From Lates calcarifer (lineage: Eukaryota; Chordata; Actinopteri; Centropomidae), in NCBI RefSeq assembly GCF_001640805.2, contig NC_066838.1, forward strand, positions 18,968,749-19,032,748: a stretch of DNA of 64,000 nucleotides. Reading direction: 5' to 3'. Made by a program: the position numbers and the translations under genes. Below the pieces are notes generated by a model. That model was not told the DNA's origin and did no database searches. It saw only the letters and a program-made list of their open reading frames with translations. Shown piece by piece: positions 11,863-23,120 of the stretch; positions within the stretch are counted from its first letter, which is position 1; every line of letters begins with the position of its first letter.

Positions 11863-13224
11863 TAAACATCTGTGCCGCCTAGTTAATAATTTTTTGCTTG
11901 TTGGCCAAGGGGGTGTGGAGCCTATGTTTTTGATTATGTGGCTGGCTGTGGGTCTTACATCAAAGGGTGGACCCAAAATTGATTTATAGTTATATGTGAC
12001 TACGAGTAAGGGGTTGGCCCCAGTATGAAAAGCACATTTCTCCAGTATTTAATCAAATGTTGAATAAGGGTAGCGTTCAAACTGAAGAACATAGTACTTC
12101 TGATGTAACTATGCACCTTAACAGTACTATGTTATGCAGAGAGAGTGAGAGGCAATGCGAGATAGGGTGTGAGGGGAAAAAAAGACAAAACAACTGGAAT
12201 TGGAAACCACTGACCAGAGATGAGAGAAAAAGTTTCATTACAGTAAAGAAAACAGTGCAAGCAGAGAGTAGAAAATATATGTGCATGCTCTATTTCTGCA
12301 TGTGTGTATGTGTGCATTTGAGTGGGTGGGTGTTCATCTCAGAGTACAAGAAAAACCTGGGCTTGTGAATTCGGGAGCATAAGAAAAAGAAGTTCAATCA
12401 CCATACATTTACATATAAAGAGGCCAGTGTTTTTAATATTTCTTCCAATTTTTCATTTTATATTACTCCTGTGCGATATGTAGCCTTACAGTTCCTCCCT
12501 AGCAGTTGACATTTGAGAATAAAAATAAAATACAACACAGGGGCAGGCTACAGTGTTGGAAGATGGCAATGGCTTCTGGCACATATTGAAAGTTGAGGGT
12601 TCTGTACAATGCAGTCTATAAAAAGTGTTTTCTCTTTGTTTCTCTCTGTTTGTTCTTGCCTGGTCAAGGTTCCTCAGAGGGTTTGCTTGTATCTGCCAGT
12701 GGAAACAATGCTTTCAAGGCTGACTTCATTAGATGGACGCCCAGGAGAAAAGCTTTTAAGGCTGCTATAAAGGAAATGTGTCAAGCAACCTGGCATATGG
12801 TATGTATGTGTTTGTGTGGATGCGTTGGGGTGTGGGGTGTGGAGGGGCAGGGGATAAGGTGTCATGTTCAGTTTCATCAACCAAGCACTACATTTCAGAC
12901 ATCACACATTGTGCAGTCCAGGGGCAACTTTCAGTGAAAGTCCAGAAAACAAGAGAGATGGTTACACTTACAAGTAAAAGTGTGTGCAATACTGTGAGGA
13001 AATATTTTGCCATTTAGGGCATCTGAAACAAGCTGTAAACACAACACTGACGTATCACCACCTTTTAAGTTGATATTACAAACTTGTTAACTGAGTGATA
13101 ATTCTCTGTGAGTTCATCACTATGAGCTTCACCTTTCATATGTCTTTTGTCAAGTACTATTTCCCAGGACGAGAATGAACTTTCAGTCTCAACTTTTGAG
13201 CTATAAAAAATTGAATGAAAATGA

Positions 13225-13400
13225 ACAATCATCATCAAATTTCATGGCAACTGGGCAAACTCCATCTGCTGATCATGTGATGTGACAAAAAAAATCAGAA
13301 CACTGATAAATGGACCTTGTGGTTTGACTGTTGAACTTTCAGTCTACCAAATGAAAAGTTACTTGGCTATAATCATCAAGTTTATAATAAACTAAGTGAT
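13225..13400 (+). repeat. possible interspersed repeat fragment
   Basis: The segment contains CAAATTTCATGGCAACTGGG, CAAACTCCATCTGCTGATCATG and GACTGTTGAACTTTCAGTC, phrases I associate with dispersed fish repeats. The phrase AAATTTCATGGCAA is also present in the family A copy at 60655-60962, but the flanks differ. Boundaries are uncertain. Confidence 0.35.
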
Positions 13401-15551
13401 AAGCTTATTTTGCATTGCACTATTGATATAAAAATGCAGTGAAACGTTCTTCACATAAAATTGCATTTATATGGGCCTATGTCCATAAAGTGTGGACGAA
13501 TATATATCATTTAAATTCTCTCTGTCTCCAATCACTAGTCAAGGGAAACCTGCACATCCCTTTTTGGCCACTAGGGGATCTCTAAGCCCTGAAACAGACA
13601 AAAACTTAGACTCGAGCCTGAGCAGCTTGTTCTCATGTTCATGGCCCAAAAAGTATCAGCACTCCTCCTCTTTTATTGTGTTACTAGTTTGTACAAGAGA
13701 CAATCTAACCATCCAAACACACATGTTGCCATATTGCATGTTTTGTTGTACTGTGTTACAAGGTCACTCAAACATGCACACAATCTTTTGCATTCAGTCC
13801 ATATTCAGGAGACCAACCTCTGCCAAGCGCAACATGCCTTTGTGCGCAAACAGAGTATGTCAGCAGAGCGGGAGGAGACAGATGTGAGCTGGGTCTGGAC
13901 AAATGTATTCTTTTTCTTCAGAGAGAGGGAGGCTTAGTGGGGTTGACTGCAGGGGATGGCTGCCCCACATCCCACCAGTGTGGTGAGGGGAGGCAGAGGT
14001 GGAGCGAGACATGTTTGGGATGGAGTGAAGGGATGAGAAGGGTTGTCAGAAGCAGATGTGCACCCCCCCCTCACCGCCGCCTAAATAAGTCATGCTCCAG
14101 ATCCTTTTATCTACACATGCTAACAGGTACTAGTGAGTTCCCTGAGGAGAGATGTAGAGAGAAAAATATGGAGAGGAAAAAAAAACAGAGAAAGAGACAC
14201 AGAGAGATGGAGAAAGAGCTGTGCCCATCACTGCTGCAAAAGGCTTAAGTGAGATTTTCTCTAGCCATGGTGTAATTCTGATCAAACCCTGCAGCTCAGA
14301 TTCGCTCTTTCTTATTCACACTCACATAGAAAGAGAGAAAGTACAGGAAGGTGATGAAATTGATTAAAAAAACAGGTTAAGCGGAGATGTCTGCGCACTT
14401 ATTCAAACTATTATAAAAGATGAAGGATAAGGAGCACAAGCAAAGCAGAGTCAGATATTAGAATTTTTAACAACAGCATCACAGATGCCAGAGATTTAAA
14501 GCTTGTATTATTTCCCTTAATCCAACACAGAGGGGCACATAGTTTTTGACATGCAACCCTGCACAGATTAAACCTATAGGCTCCAAACATAAGTCACTTT
14601 ATGCCCTAAACAAAGACACAACCACACGTAGACCATACACTGAAATGAAAATTTTCTGCAAAATTTGCATAAGTCACACTTGATCCGACATAATCTCTCT
14701 CTCTCACAAAAAAAAAAGAAACATTCTCGCACACACACCAGACACACACGCTTAAGCACACTAACACTATGTGAACAGGAGTCACTGAGTGTGAAATGGA
14801 TGCGGCCCCCCAGCCCTGGTGCCATCAGCCTTAGCCAGCTGGCGGTGGTCGCCAGCTCTTCCCCTCCATGCCACTGCCTCCCAAAAACCCTGCACGCTTT
14901 GATATCAGCCAGCCCCTGGCTACCCAGACATCTGGAAGTTATTATTCAACCAGAGCACGCCACAAAGCGCCATTTCCATAATGAAACATCACATTTTGTT
15001 TCAGCGTCCTGCTTTTCTGCTCCTGCTCTTGCTGCATACATAGTTGTTCCAGCATGTGGTGTGTTCCTGACCCCTGACCCTATGTAGCTCTCTCATTGTC
15101 TGTCTGTGTGTTCATAGCTCAGGATCTTTATTAGTTGACACACTGAAAAATCAAGAAGAATAGCCAGTCATTTCACCCTTAACACACTGTAGTTACATAC
15201 TGAAGCTCATACCATACCAACCAGTGAATCATTTGAAGCAACCTGAATTATAAAAGCATGAGAATGAAGGCCAAGGTATTCAGAGCCAGAACTACATAGT
15301 CCTCCTTACACCCACTCCCACTAATAGATCTTTGGTTTGGCTGATGTCCCGCTCCGAATTTCTATTTGTCTCCATGATTCCATGACTGACTTTGTGCCAT
15401 CTTCTTGTGTTTTCTGACCATGCACAGTACAAAGAAATCAATCAGACAACTATTTATTTTATGGTTTTAAACAGTCTTTAAGCACCAGCTCTCAAGTCTA
15501 AATACAAAAAAAAGTTACTTGGACAAGTCAGAAAAATGTCTCTGGTGCCAA

Positions 15552-15600
15552 CAAGGTTAGTTTGAATGACTGAAGAACTGAATCATTCAAGCTAACCTTG
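15552..15600. other. strong hairpin, 18-bp stem
   Basis: The arms CAAGGTTAGTTTGAATGA (15552-15569) and TCATTCAAGCTAACCTTG (15583-15600) are inverted complements at 17 of 18 positions, with a 13-base loop. Further weak pairing (GTG at 15545-15547 with CAC at 15606-15608) could extend the stem. It lies in the intron between the two cadherin exons. It could be a chance palindrome, a transposon remnant or an RNA hairpin; it matches no microRNA I know. Confidence 0.6.
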
Positions 15601-15889
15601 GTATTCACTGTATTTTCATCTTTTGCTTACACATAAATCTGAAGTTCAAAGTTTATTGTGGGTTATGAATAACAGGCCTCACTAGACTATGGTTGGGTAG
15701 TTCAAAATGGCCTCTGAGGTCCATTTACAAAGGTTTACATATTTTACTGGCAACAATGCCTCGCTTAGCATTCCAAGCCAGTATAGAAAGCAGAAACCCA
15801 TCACCATGAATTGGAATGAGCAGGCAAAGCAAATAAAGGTAATTAAAGTTTAATTAAGTTCCAGAATTTGCATCTTAATTCTTTGTCAT

Positions 15890-16510
15890 AAATTGGTTTT
15901 GGAAAAACTGACATTCAATCCATACCAGCATAGATTTTCTTATTGATATACCAACTATTAACATTATTAGAAAAGGTGCTTGTTTTTACATTGCACATTT
16001 TTGATATAGCAATCTTGTTACCAAAACAGTTATACATCCAACAGACATAGAGAAACACTAACATGCTTCTGGTTTTGGTCTTTGGATTAAGTCCAATATT
16101 CACTTTTCTTTTAGCTTTCTTTAGTTCTCCACCAAACTCCTGAGGGAAATACCTGGCTCTTATGTTGCTAAAATGCTCCACTATGTTCACCACCTGGCTG
16201 TGTACTTTGTCTGTTTGCTGGCTGGTGTTGGCCAGGTAATGAATAGCAGATTTTTAGAATTGCTATAGCTGATAGCTGTGAGACTTTGAAACATTTAAGT
16301 TATGGCCCACAAAACCAAAACAATGAAATGAAAAAAGCTATAAAGGTCTGCAGAGCTCAGGGGAAACACAGGGTGGGGTGATACCTCCCTGTGGGTTTGC
16401 CACTACAAGTTCCACCTTTCACATTTTAATAAGTCATTTAATCCACTGTCATAAATATATTAATTATAGTTACTTCAAGAGTTATTAATTTCACAGTTTG
16501 AAGCTGCTAC
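15890..16510 (+). repeat. dispersed repeat relic, family B, copy 1
   Basis: The segment includes GTTGCTAAAATGCTCCACTATGT-like and CACAAAACCAAAACAATGAAAT phrases, followed by TTCCACCTTTCACATTTT. The CCAAAACAATGAAATGAAAAAAGCT block aligns with CCAAAGCAATGAACTGAAAGATGCT in the copy at 41690-41935, and both are preceded by a TTTGTCTG/TTTGCCTG stretch. This order matches a repeat common in teleosts. No coding capacity is evident, and the exact boundaries are estimates. Confidence 0.5.
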
Positions 16511-17019
16511 AAAATTTTATTATCTTTTATTGTTTTATTGTATTATTATCTATGACCAGGAAGTGACAGCTGGTTTCTACCAAAAACTTAATTTGCTTAA
16601 AAAGATTTAATGGATCCTTGTCAGTCATGTTTTGTAAGTGATACGTCTATCTCAGCTAGATTTGATCCTGTCAGGAACTTACTGGCCCACGTCCTGTATG
16701 AGCTGTTTAGACCTGCACACGGTCCCCTAATCATGTGTGTTTGTCATTACCTAATCTGATTTGCACTAGTACTGATATTGACTATCAGATCTGTCCTTGT
16801 GTGGCTCTGTAGTCACAGGGACAGCTAAGCTCAGGCTGCTCAGTCCTCACCTGACCACTGACAGCTTTTAAATAGATGAGAAAGAGTCGAGGACCCCTGA
16901 GGTATCCAAGGCACAGGATGTTTTCCAATAACAGCTTATGGCTGAGGGGAATCGCACTCTCCCCTGTGGCAGCGTGATTCTATCACTTTTAACCATGTGC
17001 TACTGTTACTTCTTTCTAC

Positions 17020-17058
17020 TCTCCCTCTCTCTCTGTCTCTCCCTCTCTCGCTCTCTAA
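17020..17058. repeat. CT-rich tract
   Basis: A pyrimidine-rich run of CTCTC words with G interruptions, about 150 bp to the left of the prodomain exon, so inside the downstream intron of the minus-strand gene. Confidence 0.85.
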
Positions 17059-17211
17059 AACCCCAAGGAGTTTTGACCTGATTCTTGGCAGTTACTATCA
17101 CTAGACCACTGGAGAAAATATGATAGGAAGAAGAAACTCTGGGATGATAATTGGAGTTTGAAGCATGGTATTTGTGCGTCAGTGCTCGTGCTCAGTAAGT
17201 ATATAACTCAC

Positions 17212-17438
17212 CTCATTTTCATTTTGTTGAGGTGATGGTGGGTCAATCAGTGCCAGTTGGACCACAGTCTCCCAGACATGTGTGTGTGGACCACTTGCTG
17301 TCAGTTTAAACTGAACCGGTTCATCTAGGCTGGCTCCCTCTCCCTGGGCAAAGATGGACCCATCTGTCCGCACGCTGAAGACTGGGTCGCTGCTCCGGAA
17401 AACCACCGCTTCGTTACCCATGCAGTTGTCGAACTTCA
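17212..17438 (-). CDS. cdh4: cadherin-4-like exon: cadherin prodomain (partial gene)
   Basis: This 227-bp internal exon encodes about 76 residues of the cadherin prodomain, the propeptide that keeps classical cadherins non-adhesive until cleavage. It enters in phase 1, since the Val codon G/TG is split across the intron, and leaves in phase 0. That matches the 7137-7334 exon, which starts in phase 0. The acceptor is ttctcctttctcacag and the donor is GAG followed by GTGAGT. Recognisable features are the opening VKFDNCMG with the conserved prodomain Cys, FSVRTDGSIFA in the middle, and VWETVVQLAL near the end. These line up with the VKFSxC, FKVxxDGxxFA and KWxxVVRLL elements I recall for cadherin-4. 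The exon ends in a hydrophilic linker, QQNENE. It lies 9,877 bp upstream of the EC1 exon on the same strand. No Met is expected inside it; the signal-peptide exons lie further right. Confidence 0.87.
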
Positions 17439-20400
17439 CTGTGAGAAAGGAGAAGTGAGAAGATTTTACTATGCTATTCATTAAAGCAGCTGATTTGTGT
17501 GTTAATTATTTAATGAATCAGGCACAAAGTATGTGATAGCATATGGGAATGTCGCTGATAGTGTCGGTCTCACTCATAGACATGCAAACACACACACACA
17601 CAGTACACCTGCAGTACACACATCAAGGCAACAAGGAGGAGGTATATACAGTAGTAGATTGACTATGTAGAGAGTGCCTGGTTTGACACTGGAGTATTTC
17701 ACCATTAGTCTCCATTAGTTATAGGTCAAGGATAAGACTCTTGAGAATTATTCTCTACACAGCTGCATGTGAAAAACAATGTTGAGTTATTGTGTGGCAT
17801 GCATTTACAATGGAGGGGGTGAGATGCATTGTTCTTAATAGAGCTTCAGGCTGAATGTATTTGTAGGTAATCAACTGCAAGAATTACAGAGAAGAAGATA
17901 TGGTCATTATATAAGCATAACCCTTATTAGCAAACAAAAGTGGCAACTTTTTAAAGAAAAACAAAGTACAAAAGAGAAACTAGAAGACAAATTTCAGGAA
18001 TAATCAGCAGAAAGTTAAAACTGTCAACCTCTTTTGCAAATGCAGTACATTTATATCCATAAATGTTTAACCTGTACTGTTCTGTCAGGAAATATTGATC
18101 CCACTAGTGTTGTGGCATTTAATGGTACCGTGCTTTTTTCTTCCTTGAGTGACAAATACTATGCTTTTAACTTTTAATGTGAAGGACAAATCACTCTATT
18201 TCTGATCTTTCTCCGGTTATCTCTGGCATGTGGACTCAGCTCTCAGCCATGAGGTCATCTGCCTTCAATATGATTGCTGCACAGGTCCTCACATCCTCTC
18301 TTTTCTACACTTTCGTGTTAACACTAAGATGACAGACCTCGAAGACATACAAGAAAAACTACAAACACTCCGTACAGTACTTAGCACGTCACACCACCAT
18401 CTCACTGTAAAATATACATTTTGTGGAATGGTTTAAGGAGGACTTGAATGTTTTCTTCTCTCCAAAGAAGCCATGTACATTGCATGTTTTGCCCATTTTC
18501 TTCAAATTGCACATTGCAGCTAACTGTTTTCTAAAGCTTTCTTTCACACATCCATTGGTTTCCATTTCAGTGTACTGTGTAAATGTGCTTGCGGAAATCT
18601 AAACCTGCTTGACATAGTTGTCACGTCTGCTTACATTCATGTAAAAGGTTTGTTGTTGTTCCGTGGCACTGTAGTTGAAAGTGATTGATTTGAACAGTGT
18701 GCTTGTGCATCTTGATTCTGAATTCCACAGTTTTCTCACATGTACTCAGACCCAGGGAGCCAAATTCACTTTTTTACTCCTCACTGGTTCAGTGCGAGAA
18801 GATATAAAACTTAAAACCAGAGCTTTTACCTTTGTTATTTGTACAGTCTTAGCACTGTGTTGTCCTGTACTTGGAGGTCACGGCTTTGTAAATGTCTGTA
18901 TGATATATGTGCAGTTAAGTTACATCAGTTTTATTTCTATAGCCCATTTTTACACTTGTATGCATGTTTTAAGTATGTGTATGCTTCTGTATGAGTATTT
19001 CAAATTAATATATGCATATTCATATATACCATGTAACATTTTGCATATTTGTGAGAGCAACAAAGAGTTGTTTTAATTACTACTCAACGAGACACATGCT
19101 GCCACACCATATACAGTGCCACAGAAAACAGGGCTCCAATTGCATTAACAGAAATAACAGTTTTATGCAAACTGAACATGAAATGACCCAAAACAGCTAT
19201 TTGTACTAGATTCATATAAATAATAATGTTTATTGCTATACAGTTAGCACTCCTCATTTCCCTGAGAAAAACAACATCTTCCCAGAAAGAAATATGTCTA
19301 CATTAAATTTCACCAATTAGGCAGAAACATTAAACAGAGTTAATATAAAAGCCTACTGGGATGTCTTTATGAGCAGGGACTGAATGGACTGAATGAAACT
19401 CAAGACTAACTCTTCAGAACATCCTTGCACTCTAAACAAAGTAATGATTGGAAACTATGGCAAATATGCAACAAATGAACTTGAAATTTAAAAATGTCCT
19501 TATTCACCCCCATCAAAACTGAGCATTACATGCAACAGGGATGAGCAATAATGCAGCTCAGCTACTGCAGAAACAACAGACAGACACGTAAAGATGGAGG
19601 TCAATGCAGAATAGAGCTTTCTCCAGTGAAGATATCAAACACTTTTTCTGTCACATTAGTACCAGCTATGCTCTATAAGTTGAACCTATGGAGCTTTCGG
19701 TGTTGTCAAGGCACTTTCGTGTTTTGTGATCTCTTATGAAACTCTTCAGTTCATGAGAAGATGAGTCATAGAAGTGTATCACATCTTGGCTCCTCATCCT
19801 CACTTCCTTCCTCCCTCATGGCACCTGTGACCTTCCCTCTCTGGGATTACACTGTCTAGACGGCATAACGTAAGAAACCCTGAGCCGAGGGTCGTAACTC
19901 ACTGCTTCATCTTCTCTTTCTTTCTTTCTTCCCACGTCCGCACAACAGCTGAAACAAGGCTTCCATTACAGAAAGTACACTGCAAGTAAATCCGGCTTTT
20001 TGTTCTGTCTGGCCCTAAATATGCCTGTGATCATGTCAGTACCCTCCTCTGTAAGTCCAGACAGCCACTCAGAGCTCAGTCAGAGGGGACAGCTCTTCAA
20101 CAAATACTCTGTCCACTGAGTGAAGCAGGTGCTGCACAAGTGTCCTGGTCTAGACAGGAGGAGACATAGGAGATGGATTACATCAACCCAAAAGGCAGAA
20201 AAGCCTCTTCTGTTCATCAGATTGCTTCTCTCTTTGTTTTGCTCAACATTTCCATCCCAAACAAAAAAAGGTTTCAAAAAGCTGTCTTGCTCCCCCTCGT
20301 TTGTTTCATTTCTTTCCCTTTTGTCTAATCTCATTTCTCCTACCATTATTTTTGCAGATTCTCAAAGATTAGATTCGGATGGTGGGGGGGCGACAATAAC

Positions 20401-20869
20401 AAACACACCAGTTGGCAAACATGTGTCGGTGCAAATAGAGTTTTGGAAGGCTGCCTGATTACATTAACAATGAGAAGAAGTCAAAAATCTAACTCAAAGT
20501 ATGCTTTATTGTATTTCTAAGTGCTCATATCTGCGAAACAGTCAAACACCGGGAAAAAAAAACACAAGCAGCAGGTGGTCTGTTGCCCCCTCTCTCACTG
20601 TCCTCCAATTATTGTCTCTTCGCTCTCGAAGCTAGGCATGCAGCCAGTGGTGCAGCAGTATTGCGGTCATAGCTAGAAGAGGCCTGTAGGCTGAAGCTTC
20701 ACTCTGAGGGAAGGGATATTCGAGGGGGGTATCTTCCAGTATATAAAATATATAAAAAGGTGCATTATTTGTGGCCTTCTTGCAGAAGGAAGCACAATGT
20801 TTGGATGCATGGATTTAATGTAGTTCAGGTCTAGTTTACAACCTTTTTTTTTTTTTTGTGATAATAAAA

Positions 20870-21137
20870 TCAGAGCTGAGACAACGTATTTCAATAATCA
20901 CATAATCATTTAAACAGTTTCAAAGAAAAAACAGCAACAATTGTCTGGATACAAGTGTCAATATTTTCTGCTTCTCCTCTTCTTCTATCATAGGAACCTG
21001 AGCATTATTTTTGGGGGGAAACAAGACATTGTAAGATGTCACCATGGACTCCTTGTAATGGGCCCTTTTTACTATTTGCTGACATTTTATAGACAAGAGA
21101 ATTAATTGATAAAATAATCACGGATTCCAGCCCTAGA
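20870..21137. mobile_element. AT-rich non-autonomous DNA element relic, family C, copy 1
   Basis: The right end CAGCCCTAG (about 21129-21137) is an imperfect inverted repeat of the left end CAGAGCTGAG (20871-20880). Just inside lie complementary AT-rich blocks, CAATAATCACATAATC at the left and TTGATAAAATAATCACGG at the right. The interior has ACAAGACATTGTAAGATGTC and TGCTGACATTTTATAGAC, which follow a very common fish repeat ending in GTTGCAGCCCTA. The target duplication has decayed. Confidence 0.6.
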
Positions 21138-21570
21138 TACAATAAGCTATGTATCCTTTTTTATGCCTTAGTCCATGGCTTTTTTTGCTTTTGTCCTTCT
21201 TATTTTTTCTTATTCTGATTCTATAATATTCATAGATAATAATAGAGCAGGCCAGGAAAGAGAATTGCCTTAAGCTGTGACCTCCCCGGTGGTGATTTCA
21301 CATGCTGCTCACTATTTGTTTGCTGGTAACAACAACAACAACAAAAAAGTATAATAAGAAACTATAATAGAGTAAACTCAAGGCCTTTTCAATTTAGTTG
21401 TGCTCCTTGATGCACAACATGTAAATCTCACTGAAAAGCATCTTAAACTAAATAATTTCTTTCATACATGCTCAGGTATGTTTCAGTGAAAATCTGTAAA
21501 AGTCAAAATCAATGAGGCAATAAATAATGAGGTATGTAGTAGTGTGTAGACTGTAGGTGTATAATCAGCC

Positions 21571-21606
21571 CCGTGTGTATGTATGTCTGTGTGTTTGTGT
21601 GTGTGT
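21571..21606. repeat. GT microsatellite, imperfect
   Basis: A GTGTGTATGTATGTCTGTGT-type run, ending in GTGTGTGTAG. Confidence 0.85.
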
Positions 21607-21773
21607 AGTCATTTATTTTCTATGATTGCCTGCGTGTCTCAACAATGACAAGCTGAACTAACTGCACCAATACCCACACACAAATGGAGTGACAGGCTGT
21701 GCATAGAGTACCCAGAGGGTCTTGTTCTTCTACCAATTAAAGAAAAAGACAGTGCCAATTTTACCCCTCCATC

Positions 21774-21814
21774 AACACACACACATACACACACACACAC
21801 AGACACACACACAA
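21774..21814. repeat. CA microsatellite, imperfect
   Basis: A CA run with ATAC and AGAC interruptions, about 170 bp from the GT run at 21571-21606. Confidence 0.88.
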
Positions 21815-22229
21815 ACCTCCAATAGCTCCTCTTTCACTCAGTTGGGTCGATACTGCTATAAGAGAGATTATAAAAATCGGCCAACAACAGAGCAATGAAG
21901 CCCAACGGCACAGTGCTGCACATTAACAAGTCGTCTAAAGCAGTGGGCCCAGGTTGTGCATTGATCTGGCAAATAACACCAACACCCCAGTGTGCCAAGC
22001 AGCCAGCCTAGCACTTCTCCTCTGTCTAGTCAATGTGGGCAGTCACACCCCTGAAATGTTACAAATACTACCATGTGTGTTCCCACACAGGGAGGGAACA
22101 TATCCCATGATTTTTTTAAAATCACAATTACTTGGAGGGCAGGGAAAATGGTGCTCTGTGTGTTGCTTGAATGATATCACGTCCTGAGCCTCATCCTCAC
22201 TTTTCTCCGCACTTTTTTAATTAAAGTTC

Positions 22230-23120
22230 GCTTTTCCCTCCAACAAGACAAGGACAAGAAGGAGAGGAATGCTGAAAGGAGGTGTGACCTTCTTGTGGTG
22301 TTCTCTGGACAGCCTGACAGGAAGTAGGTGACAAGTGTTGAAAGGGAAGTGAGAAAGGGATACAGTCAGGGGAGAGGAAGAGAGCTGAGGAGTGACAGAA
22401 AGAAGGTGAGAGGAGAGAGGGAGAAGGGAAGGGCAGGGAGGAAGAGAGTGAGAGAGATGGATGAGAGGATAGAGAGTGTGTGGAGGTGGCAATCAGAGAG
22501 ACAGTGAAATGAATGAAAGAACATTAAAGTGGAGAAAGGAAATGGGTAAAAAGCTCATAGGCAGATTGCAGTTGCTAAAGTGGAGATCTCCAGAGGCTGC
22601 GGAGTTTATAGCTGCAGCCATTTTAATTGTGGTGCACTGGATTCCTCAGATGTCACCCTGCCCTGCAAAACAGTAAAGAAAACACTTTTTACTGGTCCTG
22701 GGTCAGACTAATCTTCACTACAATCAGGCCCATTGAGAACAAGAGGGGAGGAGAGAGAATGAGGGGGATAAAGAGGATCAGGGGGAGGAGAGAGGAATGG
22801 GAGCTGAGGTGGAGGTGGAGGCTGGAGAGGGCAGTGGATGGGGCCCTGGCACTGGAATACTGGCTCAGTGAACTGGCTCTCTCTCACACAGGCACACTGG
22901 AATGGATGGGATGCTCAGATGGCTGTTTAAACAGGTTAATTGTGCTGGCCTCCCGAGAGATTGGGACAGATGGATAGATGGATAGAATGAGAGAGGAGAG
23001 AAAGAGAGTGCAAAGGAGTGACAAAGGGAGAGCGATGGAGCAACGAGAGATGGAAACAGAGGGCGGGATGAAGAGATGGATGGTGAGAGACGAGTATGGC
23101 TGCTGATCAGAGGCACCATG
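22230..23120 (+). repeat. purine-rich (GA-rich) tract on the plus strand
   Basis: Two GA-rich stretches (about 22255-22560 and 22740-23090) flank a short mixed segment. The plus strand is largely A and G, with repeated GAGAG and GGAGG words and imperfect GGATGGATAGA units near 22965-22985. The opposite-strand frames here are Ser/Leu/Pro-rich and reflect this composition, not a gene. Confidence 0.6.

Larger units (their letters stand above)
7335..17211 (-). other. intron between the prodomain and EC1 exons
   Basis: This 9,877-bp phase-0 intron is bounded by GTGAGT at its 5' end (17211) and AAAAG at its 3' end (7335). No further exon with cadherin-like content was recognised. It contains interspersed elements (11078-11862, about 13225-13400 and about 15890-16510), a strong hairpin (15552-15600) and a pyrimidine-rich run at 17020-17058. 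The remaining sequence is AT-rich and unremarkable to the eye. Confidence 0.85.

Noticed and set aside
17581..17640. CTGCAG|GTGTAC on the minus strand just upstream of the prodomain exon, considered as an exon end
   Set aside because: It lies in CA repeat DNA, the donor is weak, the encoded residues do not match the prodomain start, and it would leave an intron of under 200 bp.
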